NCBI GenBank assembly: GCA_034440135.1
Contig: JAWXBP010000056.1
Location: 1 to 38,846, forward strand
From: Planctomycetia bacterium
Lineage (GTDB): Bacteria; Planctomycetota; Planctomycetia; Pirellulales; JALHLM01
Reading direction: 5' to 3'
DNA: 38,846 nucleotides
Shown here piece after piece: positions 14,442-22,712 of the stretch (the stretch's first letter is position 1; every line of letters begins with the position of its first letter). A program made the translations under genes and the position numbers. The notes under the pieces were generated by a model, which saw nothing but the letters and a program-made list of their open reading frames with translations, did no database searches and had not been told where the DNA came from.

Positions 14442-15935
14442 ATGGAACATCCGGATCAGCCGGAAGCCGTGGCCGTTCCCAAAGCCAAGCGGCGCTGGCT
14501 TCGTCGCTCCGCGGAGCTCGCGGGCATTGTGCTGTTGACCATCGCGCTGGCGCCGACGATCGCCCAGTTCGGCCCGTTGCGCCAGCGACTGCTGACCGCC
14601 GCGCTGCCAGGCCTGAACGGCAGCATCTCGGCCGAGCAAGCGACGTTCGGTTGGTTCACCCCGGTGTCGGTTTCGGAACTGGTGATTCGCGACAAGGCCG
14701 GCGCGGCAGTCGTGGAAGTGCCGGAGATTCAATTCAATACCACGCTCTGGAACATGGTCTCCAACAAGGCAGATCTTGGCCGCCTACGATTGCGCGACCC
14801 GCGCGTGAACGTGGTCGTCACGAAAGATCGCCGCACGAATCTGCGCGACGTCTTCGGCAGCCTGCGCACGAGCGGCAATCTGGTCGACCGGCTGCGCGGA
14901 CACACGTTGGATATCGAATTGATTGATTTGCAAATTCACGTCCGCACCGAGGATTCGTCGGGCGACTGGCAAGCGGGCGACATCAATTTTCTGGGTCGCA
15001 TCGAGTCGGCTGCCGCGGCGGAAGGTAAGGACGGGACGCCGCAGTTGCTGGTGAAGCAATGCAAGTTGCTCGATCGCACGGAACTGACGCCGGGCCTTTG
15101 CAACGACGTGCTTCAATACGTGCTGCCGCCGCTGGCCGGTGCGACGTCGCCGGAAGGCGCGGTGAGCGTAGATCTTAAGGAAGGCGCCATCCCGCTGGAT
15201 CTGCCGCGCAAGTTGAATCTCAGCGGAGCGTTGACGATCCACGATGTCAGTGTGGGGCCGGGCATCCTCACGCAAAGCTTGACCGATCTCTTGGCCACGC
15301 TCCAAGCCCCGACGCGCTTTCAATTGGCGAACAATTCGGTCATTCAGTTTGCCGTGGCCGACGAGCGCGTCACGCACTCAGGGTTGGAGTTCGGCGTCCC
15401 GCAGGTGCGCGTGCGGACGGAAGGCTCGGTGGGCTTCGATCAAACGCTCGACGTAACGGCGGAGGTGATTCTCGCGCTCGGCGAAAGCGAGAAACGGCCG
15501 ATCTTGAGCGCCCTCGGCAATCAGAATTTGCATGTGCCGATTCGCGGCACGTTCGCCGAACCCAAGGTGGAACTAGGTCAGATCGCTTCCGGCAACGCCA
15601 ACTGGATGAAATTGTTTCAATCCGCCGGCACGCTGTGGGCGAAACGATCGGCGGGAGGCGCAGGCGAGTCCGCGCCCGAGACAGAACCAGAAGCCACGGG
15701 CGAGGCTGGCATCGATGCCGCCGAAGTGTTGGATAATCTCCCGGTGGGCAATGGGGAGATCCTCAACTGGTGGAACGAACGCCGCAAGCAACGAGAAGCG
15801 GAACGCCAGGCGGCCGAGCAACAGCAACCACCGGACGCACAGCCCGCGGAACAGCCGGCGCCGCGACGCCGCTTGCGCGATCGGTTGCGCGGCCGGGCGG
15901 AACAGCCGCCGCCGCCCCCACCGGCGACGCAATGA
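14442..15935 (+). CDS. AsmA/TamB-like membrane-anchored protein
   Basis: A 497-residue protein with a short cytoplasmic tail, a single N-terminal membrane helix (~24-43) and a long, beta-rich periplasmic region. The pattern right after the helix (LPGLNGSISAEQATFGWFTP, VSELVIRDKAGAAVVEVPEI, NKADLGRLRLRDPRVNV) is characteristic of AsmA-like proteins, which form long grooves for lipid transport between membranes. A late segment (RGTFAEPKVELGQI) matches the end of such repeats. The last ~60 residues are rich in Pro, Gln and Arg and probably disordered. The ATG at 14442 has TGAGG upstream. It is 46 bp after the small basic gene, suggesting one transcript. Confidence 0.65.
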   Translation: MEHPDQPEAVAVPKAKRRWLRRSAELAGIVLLTIALAPTIAQFGPLRQRLLTAALPGLNGSISAEQATFGWFTPVSVSELVIRDKAGAAVVEVPEIQFNTTLWNMVSNKADLGRLRLRDPRVNVVVTKDRRTNLRDVFGSLRTSGNLVDRLRGHTLDIELIDLQIHVRTEDSSGDWQAGDINFLGRIESAAAAEGKDGTPQLLVKQCKLLDRTELTPGLCNDVLQYVLPPLAGATSPEGAVSVDLKEGAIPLDLPRKLNLSGALTIHDVSVGPGILTQSLTDLLATLQAPTRFQLANNSVIQFAVADERVTHSGLEFGVPQVRVRTEGSVGFDQTLDVTAEVILALGESEKRPILSALGNQNLHVPIRGTFAEPKVELGQIASGNANWMKLFQSAGTLWAKRSAGGAGESAPETEPEATGEAGIDAAEVLDNLPVGNGEILNWWNERRKQREAERQAAEQQQPPDAQPAEQPAPRRRLRDRLRGRAEQPPPPPPATQ

Positions 15936-16038
15936 ATCGTGATGTTCATTGATGATTAGAGGAATACGCCGTCGCAAGTTTGTCCGTATCATGGATTGCG
16001 TAGCGCCTTTCCAAACTAGCAAGTTAAGGAAAACCAAA

Positions 16039-16284
16039 ATGTTGACGCCGCAAGAAGTCTTGCGATACCTGAAGGCGGAGCCGTTCCGACCATTTCGAAT
16101 CCATCTGGCGAGCGGCAACGTGTTCGACGTTAAGCATCCGGAATTGGCCCGCGTCGGGAGAAATTTCCTAGTGATTTTCACGTTTGTTGCGGATTCACCC
16201 GACTTGCTCGATCGATGGGAGACCGTCTCGTTGATGCTCATCGAACATATTTCCTACACCGAAGTGCCGACGAATCAGAACTAG
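16039..16284 (+). CDS. Small planctomycete-type protein (LTPQEV...PFRPFRIHL)
   Basis: An 81-residue protein. The core LTPQEVLRYLKAEPFRPFRI and SGNVFDVKHPELARVG (~26-41) is a pattern I have seen, as far as I recall, in multi-copy small proteins of planctomycete genomes. Its function is not known to me. The predicted fold is one helix followed by beta strands. The ATG at 16039 has AAGGA upstream; a longer frame from 15949 lacks support. It precedes rimO by 48 bp on the same strand. Confidence 0.7.
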   Translation: MLTPQEVLRYLKAEPFRPFRIHLASGNVFDVKHPELARVGRNFLVIFTFVADSPDLLDRWETVSLMLIEHISYTEVPTNQN

Positions 16285-16332
16285 CAACTGCATTGCGTCG
16301 ATTGTCTTTCGCATCCCAACACCCGAGCCCGC

Positions 16333-17757
16333 ATGTCTGTTTCCAGTTCGTTGCCGATTGTCGATTCCCGTCCTGAACCTAAGTCGAAGCCTGCTGCGGG
16401 CGACGGCCAGGTGAAGGGCACCTACGCGTTTGTGAGTCTCGGCTGCCCGAAGAACCTGGTCGATAGCGAGCGGATGCTCGGCTTGTTGCAACTGGACGGA
16501 TACCGGCTGGTGCAGGAGGCGGACGGCGCGGACTTTGTGATCGTCAACACCTGCGGCTTCATCGAGCAAGCCCGGCAGGAGTCGTTCGCGTCGATTCACG
16601 AAATGCTCGACCTCAAGCGACGCGGACGGACGCGCGGCGTGATTGTCTCCGGCTGCCTGGCGGAGCGCGAGAAGCAATCCTTGCTGGAGCAGTGCCCCGA
16701 CATCGATCAACTGGTCGGCGTCTTCGGCCGCGATCACGTGACAAAGGTGGCCGATCGTTTGATCGGCGGCTTGCAGGAACAGCGCACCGTCTTTAATCCC
16801 GCGCCGAGCCGCCCGCTGTCGGATCGCGCGCGGTTGCGGATCACGCCGCGGCATTTCGCCTACCTGAAAATCTCCGAAGGTTGCGACCGGCTCTGCACGT
16901 TCTGCGCGATTCCGAAGATGCGCGGCAAGCATGCCACGAAGCCGATGGAGGAAGTCATCGCCGAGGCCAAAGAGCTGGCCGCCGATGGCGTCCGCGAGTT
17001 GAACATCGTCGCGCAGGACACCACCTATTACGGCAAAGATCTCTACGGCGAGCCGCGCCTGGCGGAATTGCTGCGCGAGCTGGACCGCGTCGACGGCCTG
17101 GATTGGATTCGCGTGCTGTACCTGTATCCGATGTACTTCACCGATGAGTTGATCGGCGTGTTGGCGGACGCCAAGAAGATCGTGCCGTACCTCGACATGC
17201 CGCTCCAGCACATCAACGACGCGACACTCAAACGGATGCAGCGCCGCGTGAATCGCGCAGATACCGAGGTGCTGCTCAAGAAGCTGCGCGACGCGATCCC
17301 CGGCCTGGTCATGCGCACCACGTTTATCACCGGATTCCCCGGCGAGACCGACGCGCAGTTCGAGGAATTGGTCGACTTCGTGCGCGAGCAACAGTTCGAA
17401 CGCCTCGGCGTGTTCACGTATTCACTTGAGCCTGACACTCCGGCCGCGAAGCTCGACGGCCATTTGCCGAATGAAGTCAAAGAAGAACGCCGCGAGCGAT
17501 TGATGGCTGAACAACAGGAAGTCGCCTTCGCCTGGAACGAACGTCAACTCGGCCGGCAGATGGACGCCTTGATTGACTCGGCGGTGCCCGGCGAACCAAA
17601 CGCCTTCATCGGCCGCACTTACGCCGACGCCCCGGACATCGACGGAGTCGTCTACGTCACGGGTAAGAAATTGAAGCCAGGCCAAATCGTGCCGTGCGAA
17701 ATCGTCGCCAGCCAAGGCTACGACCTGGTCGCCGCGGCGGTAGGTAAGGGGAGATAG
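16333..17757 (+). CDS. rimO: Ribosomal protein uS12 methylthiotransferase RimO
   Basis: A 474-residue radical-SAM enzyme that methylthiolates a conserved Asp of ribosomal protein S12. The N-terminal MTTase domain provides the second iron-sulfur cluster with Cys38 (LGCPKN), Cys74 (NTCGF) and Cys108 (SGCLAER). The radical-SAM motif Cys184-x3-Cys188-x2-Cys191 ([10 protein letters not shown]) follows. Near the end a TRAM domain (~410-474) closes the protein. [11 protein letters not shown] distinguishes RimO from the related tRNA enzyme MiaB. The N-terminal ~28 residues are a low-complexity extension. The stop is followed within 3 bp by a family E repeat. Confidence 0.95.
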   Translation: MSVSSSLPIVDSRPEPKSKPAAGDGQVKGTYAFVSLGCPKNLVDSERMLGLLQLDGYRLVQEADGADFVIVNTCGFIEQARQESFASIHEMLDLKRRGRTRGVIVSGCLAEREKQSLLEQCPDIDQLVGVFGRDHVTKVADRLIGGLQEQRTVFNPAPSRPLSDRARLRITPRHFAYLKISEGCDRLCTFCAIPKMRGKHATKPMEEVIAEAKELAADGVRELNIVAQDTTYYGKDLYGEPRLAELLRELDRVDGLDWIRVLYLYPMYFTDELIGVLADAKKIVPYLDMPLQHINDATLKRMQRRVNRADTEVLLKKLRDAIPGLVMRTTFITGFPGETDAQFEELVDFVREQQFERLGVFTYSLEPDTPAAKLDGHLPNEVKEERRERLMAEQQEVAFAWNERQLGRQMDALIDSAVPGEPNAFIGRTYADAPDIDGVVYVTGKKLKPGQIVPCEIVASQGYDLVAAAVGKGR

Positions 17758-17760
17758 GAG

Positions 17761-17995
17761 TTCACCACGGAGGCACGGAGGGGGCGAGGAAAGTGATGAG
17801 TGCGGAGTGATGTGTGATGAGTTGCGATGCATTCTTGTGGTGAATTGTTGTGGCACGGTCTCCCGACCGTGCCACCGGTCCGACCGAAGGTCTCCAGTTC
17901 CTTACACGCTTGCCCAAAGTGGCACGGTCAGGAGACCGTGCCACAACACGCGCGTGTGTGTAGCGTCACACTGAAAACTGAACACTGAAAACTTC
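17761..17995. repeat. Intergenic cluster of four repeat families (E, H, B, G)
   Basis: Between rimO and pgsA lie, in order: TTCACCACGGAGGCACGGAG (family E, 17761 on), GATGAGTGCGGAGTGATG (family H, 17795-17812), family B copy 2 (17847-17947), and CTGAAAACTGAACACTGAAA (family G, 17971-17990). No reading frame of merit is present. A family G copy in the opposite sense is at 19738-19760. Confidence 0.7.
17847..17947. repeat. Composite inverted repeat, family B copy 2
   Basis: The left arm from 17847 contains the palindrome GGCACGGTC-TCCC-GACCGTGCC. The right arm 17919-17947 contains GGCACGGTC-AGGA-GACCGTGCC and ends CACAAC. The inner segment GACCGAAGGTCTCCAGTTC (17882-17900) is present on one side only. 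The first 54 nt match copy 1 at 6471-6524 with three differences. Confidence 0.8.
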
Positions 17996-18004
17996 AAACT
18001 CCCC

Positions 18005-18604
18005 ATGCCTGACCAGCCGACGTCCAACCGTTCGACGATCGTCAACGTGCCGAATCAGTTGACGGTCTCGCGGCTGTTGCTGTCGATCGTGCTCTTCGTG
18101 CTGATCGCCTTCAAACAGTTTCTGCCGGCGACGATCGTGTTCATCGTCGCCGCCTCGACGGATTGGCTCGACGGCTTTATCGCCCGGCGGTATGGACTGG
18201 TCACGGTGTTGGGAAGAATCCTCGATCCTTTCGTCGACAAGGTGATCATCTGCGGGACGTTTATCTTTTTGGTCGCCGAACCGCTGTCCGAACTGAAGGC
18301 CTGGATGGCGGTCGTCGTCGTCGGGCGCGAGTTGCTGGTTACGGCCTTGCGCGGGTACTTGGAACAACAAGGCGCTGATTTTTCCGCCAGCATGTCGGGC
18401 AAGTTGAAGATGGTGTTTCAGTGCGTGGCGGCCGGTATGAGTCTCGGCTATCTCCACTATCTCTCGCGCGGCGCGAGCGTCGATCCGGAATTGCAGCGTA
18501 TGTTTCTCTATGCCCTGCGCGGCGCCATTTGGACCGCGGTGGGACTGACGGTGTGGTCCGGCGTGGAATACATTTTCGCCGCCGCGCGGCTCATTCGCAG
18601 GTGA
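18005..18604 (+). CDS. pgsA: CDP-diacylglycerol-glycerol-3-phosphate 3-phosphatidyltransferase
   Basis: A 199-residue inner-membrane enzyme that makes phosphatidylglycerol phosphate from CDP-diacylglycerol. The CDP-alcohol phosphotransferase signature is complete: DWLDGFIARRYGLVTVLGRI then LDPFVDKV (~residues 56-83), with the DG..AR, G..D and D ligands for Mg2+. About five hydrophobic helices are visible, the first after NVPNQLTVSRLLLS, typical of PgsA. The start codon ATG at 18005 follows the repeat cluster. The CPBP protease gene begins 8 bp after its stop, so the two are likely co-transcribed. Confidence 0.92.
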   Translation: MPDQPTSNRSTIVNVPNQLTVSRLLLSIVLFVLIAFKQFLPATIVFIVAASTDWLDGFIARRYGLVTVLGRILDPFVDKVIICGTFIFLVAEPLSELKAWMAVVVVGRELLVTALRGYLEQQGADFSASMSGKLKMVFQCVAAGMSLGYLHYLSRGASVDPELQRMFLYALRGAIWTAVGLTVWSGVEYIFAAARLIRR

Positions 18605-18611
18605 GCGATCG

Positions 18612-19631
18612 ATGTTGGGCTGGTGGCAAACAACCGCGGACGCTTGGGATCCCCGCCTGCTGGCGGTCGTCGTGGTCGCGTTGCTCGTGAGCGGCAGTTT
18701 GACGCTCTGGATTCGCCTCGGCTGGCGCGCGGTTGAAGGGCAGCCGATTTTGCCTTACGAGCCGCGCCGGCCAGTTCCCTGGACGATCGTCGGGCTGTTG
18801 GTACTGGCCCTGGTCTCATTCATGGCGATAACGGCGTTCTCCCTCCTCTATGCGGATGTGGACATCACGAAGGTGTTCTCCCTGGACGTGGATGCGCCAT
18901 CCGAGACGATACGCCGGAGTGCGCCCGTCGCCGACGATGCCGAACTGATCACATCCGCCAAGTTGCTGACACTCGTGGTCTCGCAGTTGACAGCGCTACT
19001 CGCCGCGCTGATCGGCTTTCGATGGCTCTACGGCGCTACGCCAGAAGATTGGGGACTGGTCACGACGCACGCTGGCCGCGACCTTGGCATCGCGCTCATC
19101 GCTGCCGTGGCGTTTCTGCCGCCGCTGTACGCGCTCCAGGCGTTGCTGCATCAAATAAATGACGCACCACATCCGTTGATTCGCGCCCTGACGGAATCCA
19201 ACGATATGTTCTTACGTCCGCTAGCTCTGGTGACCGCCGGGCTGTGGGCGCCGATCTGGGAGGAATTGTTTTTCCGCGTCATCTTCCAGGGTTGGCTCGA
19301 ACGCGTGCTCGTTCACCGTCATGCCCCGCCGCCGGACGAAGCGGCGGTCCACGACCTGAGCCCGGACGGCGAGACGGCGGACGAATATGCGCCGGCGGTC
19401 CGCGCGCCGCGCGGGGGGTGGCTGCCGATCGCGATCAGCGCCGCCGTGTTCGCCTCGGTACACGTGGATCCCCGGTCGCCCAACTTGGATTTCATTCCGA
19501 TTTTCTTTTTCGCCTGCGGGCTGGGATACCTCTACCAGAGGACCCACCGGGCGTTGCCGTCCATTTTGCTGCATATGATCCTGAACGTCTGTTCGCTCAC
19601 GGCGCTGGTGCTCACGCTGCCGCCCCGGTAG
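18612..19631 (+). CDS. CPBP family intramembrane protease (Abi/Rce1-like)
   Basis: A 339-residue polytopic membrane protein of the CPBP (CAAX protease and bacteriocin-processing) family of glutamic intramembrane endopeptidases. Motif 1 is WEELFFRVIFQGWLER (Glu217, Glu218, Arg222). Motif 2 is FASVHVD (~279-285). Motif 3 lies in ACGLGYLYQRTH, and the final motif in ILLHMILN, with the last His and Asn. A ~40-residue acidic, Pro-rich loop separates motif 1 from motif 2, which is longer than usual. Its substrate is unknown; family roles include protein maturation and bacteriocin self-immunity. It is downstream of pgsA by 8 bp. Confidence 0.87.
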   Translation: MLGWWQTTADAWDPRLLAVVVVALLVSGSLTLWIRLGWRAVEGQPILPYEPRRPVPWTIVGLLVLALVSFMAITAFSLLYADVDITKVFSLDVDAPSETIRRSAPVADDAELITSAKLLTLVVSQLTALLAALIGFRWLYGATPEDWGLVTTHAGRDLGIALIAAVAFLPPLYALQALLHQINDAPHPLIRALTESNDMFLRPLALVTAGLWAPIWEELFFRVIFQGWLERVLVHRHAPPPDEAAVHDLSPDGETADEYAPAVRAPRGGWLPIAISAAVFASVHVDPRSPNLDFIPIFFFACGLGYLYQRTHRALPSILLHMILNVCSLTALVLTLPPR

Positions 19632-19737
19632 GCAAATCGGACCGTCGAGGCGACAACTCGTATCTGCAAAGTGAAAAATCCCGCATTGTTGCTATTTGTG
19701 TGCCGGTCTGTTAGCGTGTTGGCGGGCGGAGTTTGAC

Positions 19738-19760
19738 GTTTTCAGTGTTCAGTTTTCAGT
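19738..19760. repeat. Family G repeat, copy 2
   Basis: GTTTTCAGTGTTCAGTTTTC is the reverse complement of the CTGAAAACTGAACACTGAAA cluster near 17970-17995. It lies between the CPBP gene and the PEP-CTERM gene, about 45 bp before the latter's start. Confidence 0.6.
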
Positions 19761-19805
19761 GGAATCTCCGCCGGCGCTGGCGAGCTTTTTGAGCGAGGCG
19801 ACAAC

Positions 19806-20471
19806 ATGATGGGCACCCTTCGAATGAATCGTAGTCTTCTTGGCTTGATGACGATTGTCGGCGCACTGTTGCTGGCACCGCAGGCCGCCGTGGCCGAGCC
19901 GGGCCTGCTGTTCGATCAGAGCATCTACCAGGTGGCGCCGGGCGAGTCGTTCGACGTGCAAGTGCTGATCGACGGCGATGTCGCCACGGCCGCCGCGGAC
20001 GCCGTCGCCAACGGTCTGGTCAGCTACGGCTGGCAATTCGACTTCGATGGAGCCAAGGCGTCCGTCGACGGACTGGTCGTGCCGGCGGAGCTGAACTACT
20101 TCGCCTTCGCCGCCGGCGCGAGCATCACATCGGGCCCCGGTCTCGCCGGGGCGGAGGGAAACATCGATCAGGTTACGTTCACACCTTATCAAGACAGCCT
20201 GCTCGCCACGGTGACGCTCAAGAACCTGGCGCTCGCGCCGGATTCCTACGACCTCACGCTGAGCCTCGCGCCACACTTTCCCACCGAGCAATTGTTCGTC
20301 GATGGCCAAGGCAACGTACTCGACGACACAATCGTGCTGGGCACGGCCAAGGTGTTGGTCGCGGTGCCGGAGCCAGGCACCATTACGTTGGCCGGAATCG
20401 GCGTTTGCATCGCGGCAACGTGCCGCGCACGACTTGGACGGAATTCCCGGCGATGCGCGCGCTCATCCTGA
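19806..20471 (+). CDS. PEP-CTERM sorting-signal protein
   Basis: A 221-residue exported protein. It has a signal peptide (1-30, ending AVA), a beta-rich middle (~31-185) resembling cohesin-like domains (GESFDVQVLIDGD, LVSYGWQFDFDGA), and a C-terminal sorting signal: VPEPGT (187-192), a short hydrophobic segment TITLAGIGVCIAATC, then an Arg-rich tail. PEP-CTERM signals are recognised by exosortase, which is not encoded in the window. The ATG at 19806 has GCGAGG upstream; a second ATG follows one codon later. The last 19 bp of the gene overlap the start of the glycosyltransferase gene, so it is translationally linked to the operon behind it. Confidence 0.85.
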   Translation: MMGTLRMNRSLLGLMTIVGALLLAPQAAVAEPGLLFDQSIYQVAPGESFDVQVLIDGDVATAAADAVANGLVSYGWQFDFDGAKASVDGLVVPAELNYFAFAAGASITSGPGLAGAEGNIDQVTFTPYQDSLLATVTLKNLALAPDSYDLTLSLAPHFPTEQLFVDGQGNVLDDTIVLGTAKVLVAVPEPGTITLAGIGVCIAATCRARLGRNSRRCARSS

Positions 20472-21568
20472 CGCTCGGCACGCGCGGCGATCTGGAGCTT
20501 TTCCTGACCTTGGGCCGCGCGCTCTCCGCGCGAGGTCATGAAGTCACCGTCGCCAGTTCACCGTTCAACGCCGCAGCGGTGGAGCGCGCGGGTTTGCAAT
20601 TCGCCGCGGCGGGAAATGCCGGCACCAGGGAACAACTCGTCGCGGCCTTGCGCGAGGCCGGCCGCTCGACGAATCTTGTCGAACGGACTAGGTCTTTTTA
20701 TGAAGCCTGGCTGCGCCCGCAACTCGGGGCGGCGATTCAGGCCATCGCGCCGTTGACGAAGCAGACGGATGTCTTCATCAACAATCTGAAACTGGTGCTG
20801 CGTCGCGGGGAGAACGTGCTGCCGGGCGTCTCCGTAACCTACGATCCGCCATTGCAGATTGACGATTTGCCCCGATTCGGCGCCCAGCGCGCGGAAGTGC
20901 TCGACCTCGTGGCGATGCCCCAGGCGTTGATCGATCCGGAATACCGCTGGGACGCCCGTTATCGCTTCACGGGCTTCTGGACGTCGCCGGACCATGCTGA
21001 CAAAGACTCGCTACTGCCGCGCGTGCAGGAGTTCTTGGCGAAAGGCCCCGCGCCCATCGTGATCACGCTTGGGTCGATGGCATTTGCCGATCCTCGGGCG
21101 ATTTCCAGGTGCATTGTCGAAGCTCTCGCGTTGAGCGGCCGTCGCGGCATCGTTGTGCGTGGCTGGTCGTTGGAAGAACTCGACGAGATCGCGTCGCCCA
21201 ACATTCTCGTGATCGACGAAGCCCCGTATGAACTGCTGTTCGCGGGCGCGGCGGCCGTGGTGCATCATGGAGGCGTCGGCACGTTGGCGGCCGTGTTGCG
21301 AGCTGGGAAGCCGTCGATTATTCTGCCTCAAGTCGCTTGCCAACGCGTGTTCGGCGAGATCCTGCTGCGCGAACGGCTGGCCGCCGGCGTGCTGGCCGCC
21401 GACGCGTTGACGCCAACCGGCCTGGCGTCCTGCATCGAGACGGCGACAACGGACGACACGCTCGCCGCGTCCGCCATGAATTGGCGTGAACGATTGCTTC
21501 GGGAAGACGGCGCCGCGCGCGCGGCTGAGTGGATTGAAGCCCACCTGGAGGGCCAGCGTCGTGACTGA
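20453..21568 (+). CDS. GT1-like (sterol/macrolide-type) glycosyltransferase
   Basis: A 371-residue GT-B glycosyltransferase. The N-terminal domain begins RALILTLGTRGDLELFLTLG, typical of the sterol 3-beta-glucosyltransferase / macrolide / rhamnolipid group, with RGHEVTVASS (~27-36). The donor domain starts at PIVITLGSMA (~201-210) and contains HHGGVGTLAAVLRAGKPSII (271-290), the nucleotide-sugar binding signature. The family transfers sugars onto lipid or polyketide aglycones. The protein is shorter than usual (~400-430), mostly between the two domains. The ATG at 20453 lies inside the PEP-CTERM gene, and its end overlaps the aminotransferase by 8 bp (GTGACTGA). Confidence 0.85.
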   Translation: MRALILTLGTRGDLELFLTLGRALSARGHEVTVASSPFNAAAVERAGLQFAAAGNAGTREQLVAALREAGRSTNLVERTRSFYEAWLRPQLGAAIQAIAPLTKQTDVFINNLKLVLRRGENVLPGVSVTYDPPLQIDDLPRFGAQRAEVLDLVAMPQALIDPEYRWDARYRFTGFWTSPDHADKDSLLPRVQEFLAKGPAPIVITLGSMAFADPRAISRCIVEALALSGRRGIVVRGWSLEELDEIASPNILVIDEAPYELLFAGAAAVVHHGGVGTLAAVLRAGKPSIILPQVACQRVFGEILLRERLAAGVLAADALTPTGLASCIETATTDDTLAASAMNWRERLLREDGAARAAEWIEAHLEGQRRD

Positions 21569-22712
21569 CAACGCCGATCGATTCCTGATCGCCCGGGGCG
21601 AAAACGATCGGCTCTTCGATGAGGCCGGGCGCGCGTACATCGATCTCTTCAGCGCGCATGGCGCGGCGTGGCTCGGGCACGCGAATCCCGTCGTGGGCGA
21701 TGCGATCGCCAAACAATTGCGCCAAATCTGGAACACCGGCGCCATCTCGACGCCCATTCGCGAACAAGCGCAAGCGGCGGTCGAATCGCTTTTTCCGCCG
21801 TCACATCGCCTGGCCGGCTTCTATAGCACTGGCATGGAAGCCGCCGAGTTTGTATCGAGGATGGCGCGCGTCGCCACGGGGCGCAAGAAGATCGTCGGTT
21901 TTGAACACTCCATGCATGGCAAGTCGCTCGCCACTGCGGCGCTCGGGTGGGGTAACGACTGGAATCTCGACGCGCCGGAGTTAATGCGACTTCCGTTTGT
22001 GGACCAGGCGGACGAAATGGATATCGTCGCAAGCTTCGACGACGTATTGCGTGAACGAAACGTCGCGGCCGTGTTGGTCGAACCGTTGCTCGGTTCCCAT
22101 GGCGGATACGAGGCGAGGGCGGCGTTCTATCGCACGCTGGCGAAAATGTGTCGCGAATACGGCACGCTGCTCGTCTTCGACGAAATCTTGACAGGCTTCG
22201 GCCGCACGGGCGCCAACTTCTACTTTCAATCCGTCGACATCCTGCCGGATGTCGTATTGATCGGCAAGGCTCTCGGCGCAGGCTTTCCGGTTTCTGGCGT
22301 GGTTGTAAATCGGTCCATTGCGATCGAACCCGGCATGCTTCCAGGCAGCACCTTCGCGGGAAACGCGCTCGCGTGTGCGGCGGTCGCCGCCACGCTGAAT
22401 GAGCTAAACGCGATCAATGTTGTGGCGCGCGTGATTGCAATCGCCGAGATCATCGAACGCGAACTAGCGCCGCTCCGTGAACTGGGCGTCGGACTGCGCG
22501 GACGCGGGGCACTGTGGGTGTTGGAACTTCCGGATCACGTCGAAATGAAGCGGCTACTGGCGCAGGTCTATCGCCGGGGCGTCGCGATTGGCAGTAACGG
22601 TCGTTTCGTGCGATTGCTGCCGGCGGTGACGATTGAGCTGGAGCATCTCGGGCAAGCGTGTCGCGTGCTCGTCGAGACGATCCACGAGCAACTGGCGATC
22701 CACCATGGATAG
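21561..22712 (+). CDS. Class III PLP-dependent aminotransferase
   Basis: A 383-residue fold-type I enzyme. It starts at GTG 21561, with GGAGGG ten bases upstream; a longer frame to 21486 only covers the glycosyltransferase. Features are DLFSAHGAAWLGHANP (~28-43), STGMEAAE (~89-96, the phosphate-binding cup), Asp207 in LLVFDEILTGFGRTG, and the PLP-binding Lys236 in VVLIGKALGAGFP. The family transfers amino groups to omega-positions of small aldehydes (GABA, ornithine, diaminobutyrate) or mutates glutamate semialdehyde; the substrate here is unknown. Its position between a glycosyltransferase and two SDRs suggests it aminates a ketone or aldehyde made by them. Confidence 0.85.
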   Translation: MTDNADRFLIARGENDRLFDEAGRAYIDLFSAHGAAWLGHANPVVGDAIAKQLRQIWNTGAISTPIREQAQAAVESLFPPSHRLAGFYSTGMEAAEFVSRMARVATGRKKIVGFEHSMHGKSLATAALGWGNDWNLDAPELMRLPFVDQADEMDIVASFDDVLRERNVAAVLVEPLLGSHGGYEARAAFYRTLAKMCREYGTLLVFDEILTGFGRTGANFYFQSVDILPDVVLIGKALGAGFPVSGVVVNRSIAIEPGMLPGSTFAGNALACAAVAATLNELNAINVVARVIAIAEIIERELAPLRELGVGLRGRGALWVLELPDHVEMKRLLAQVYRRGVAIGSNGRFVRLLPAVTIELEHLGQACRVLVETIHEQLAIHHG

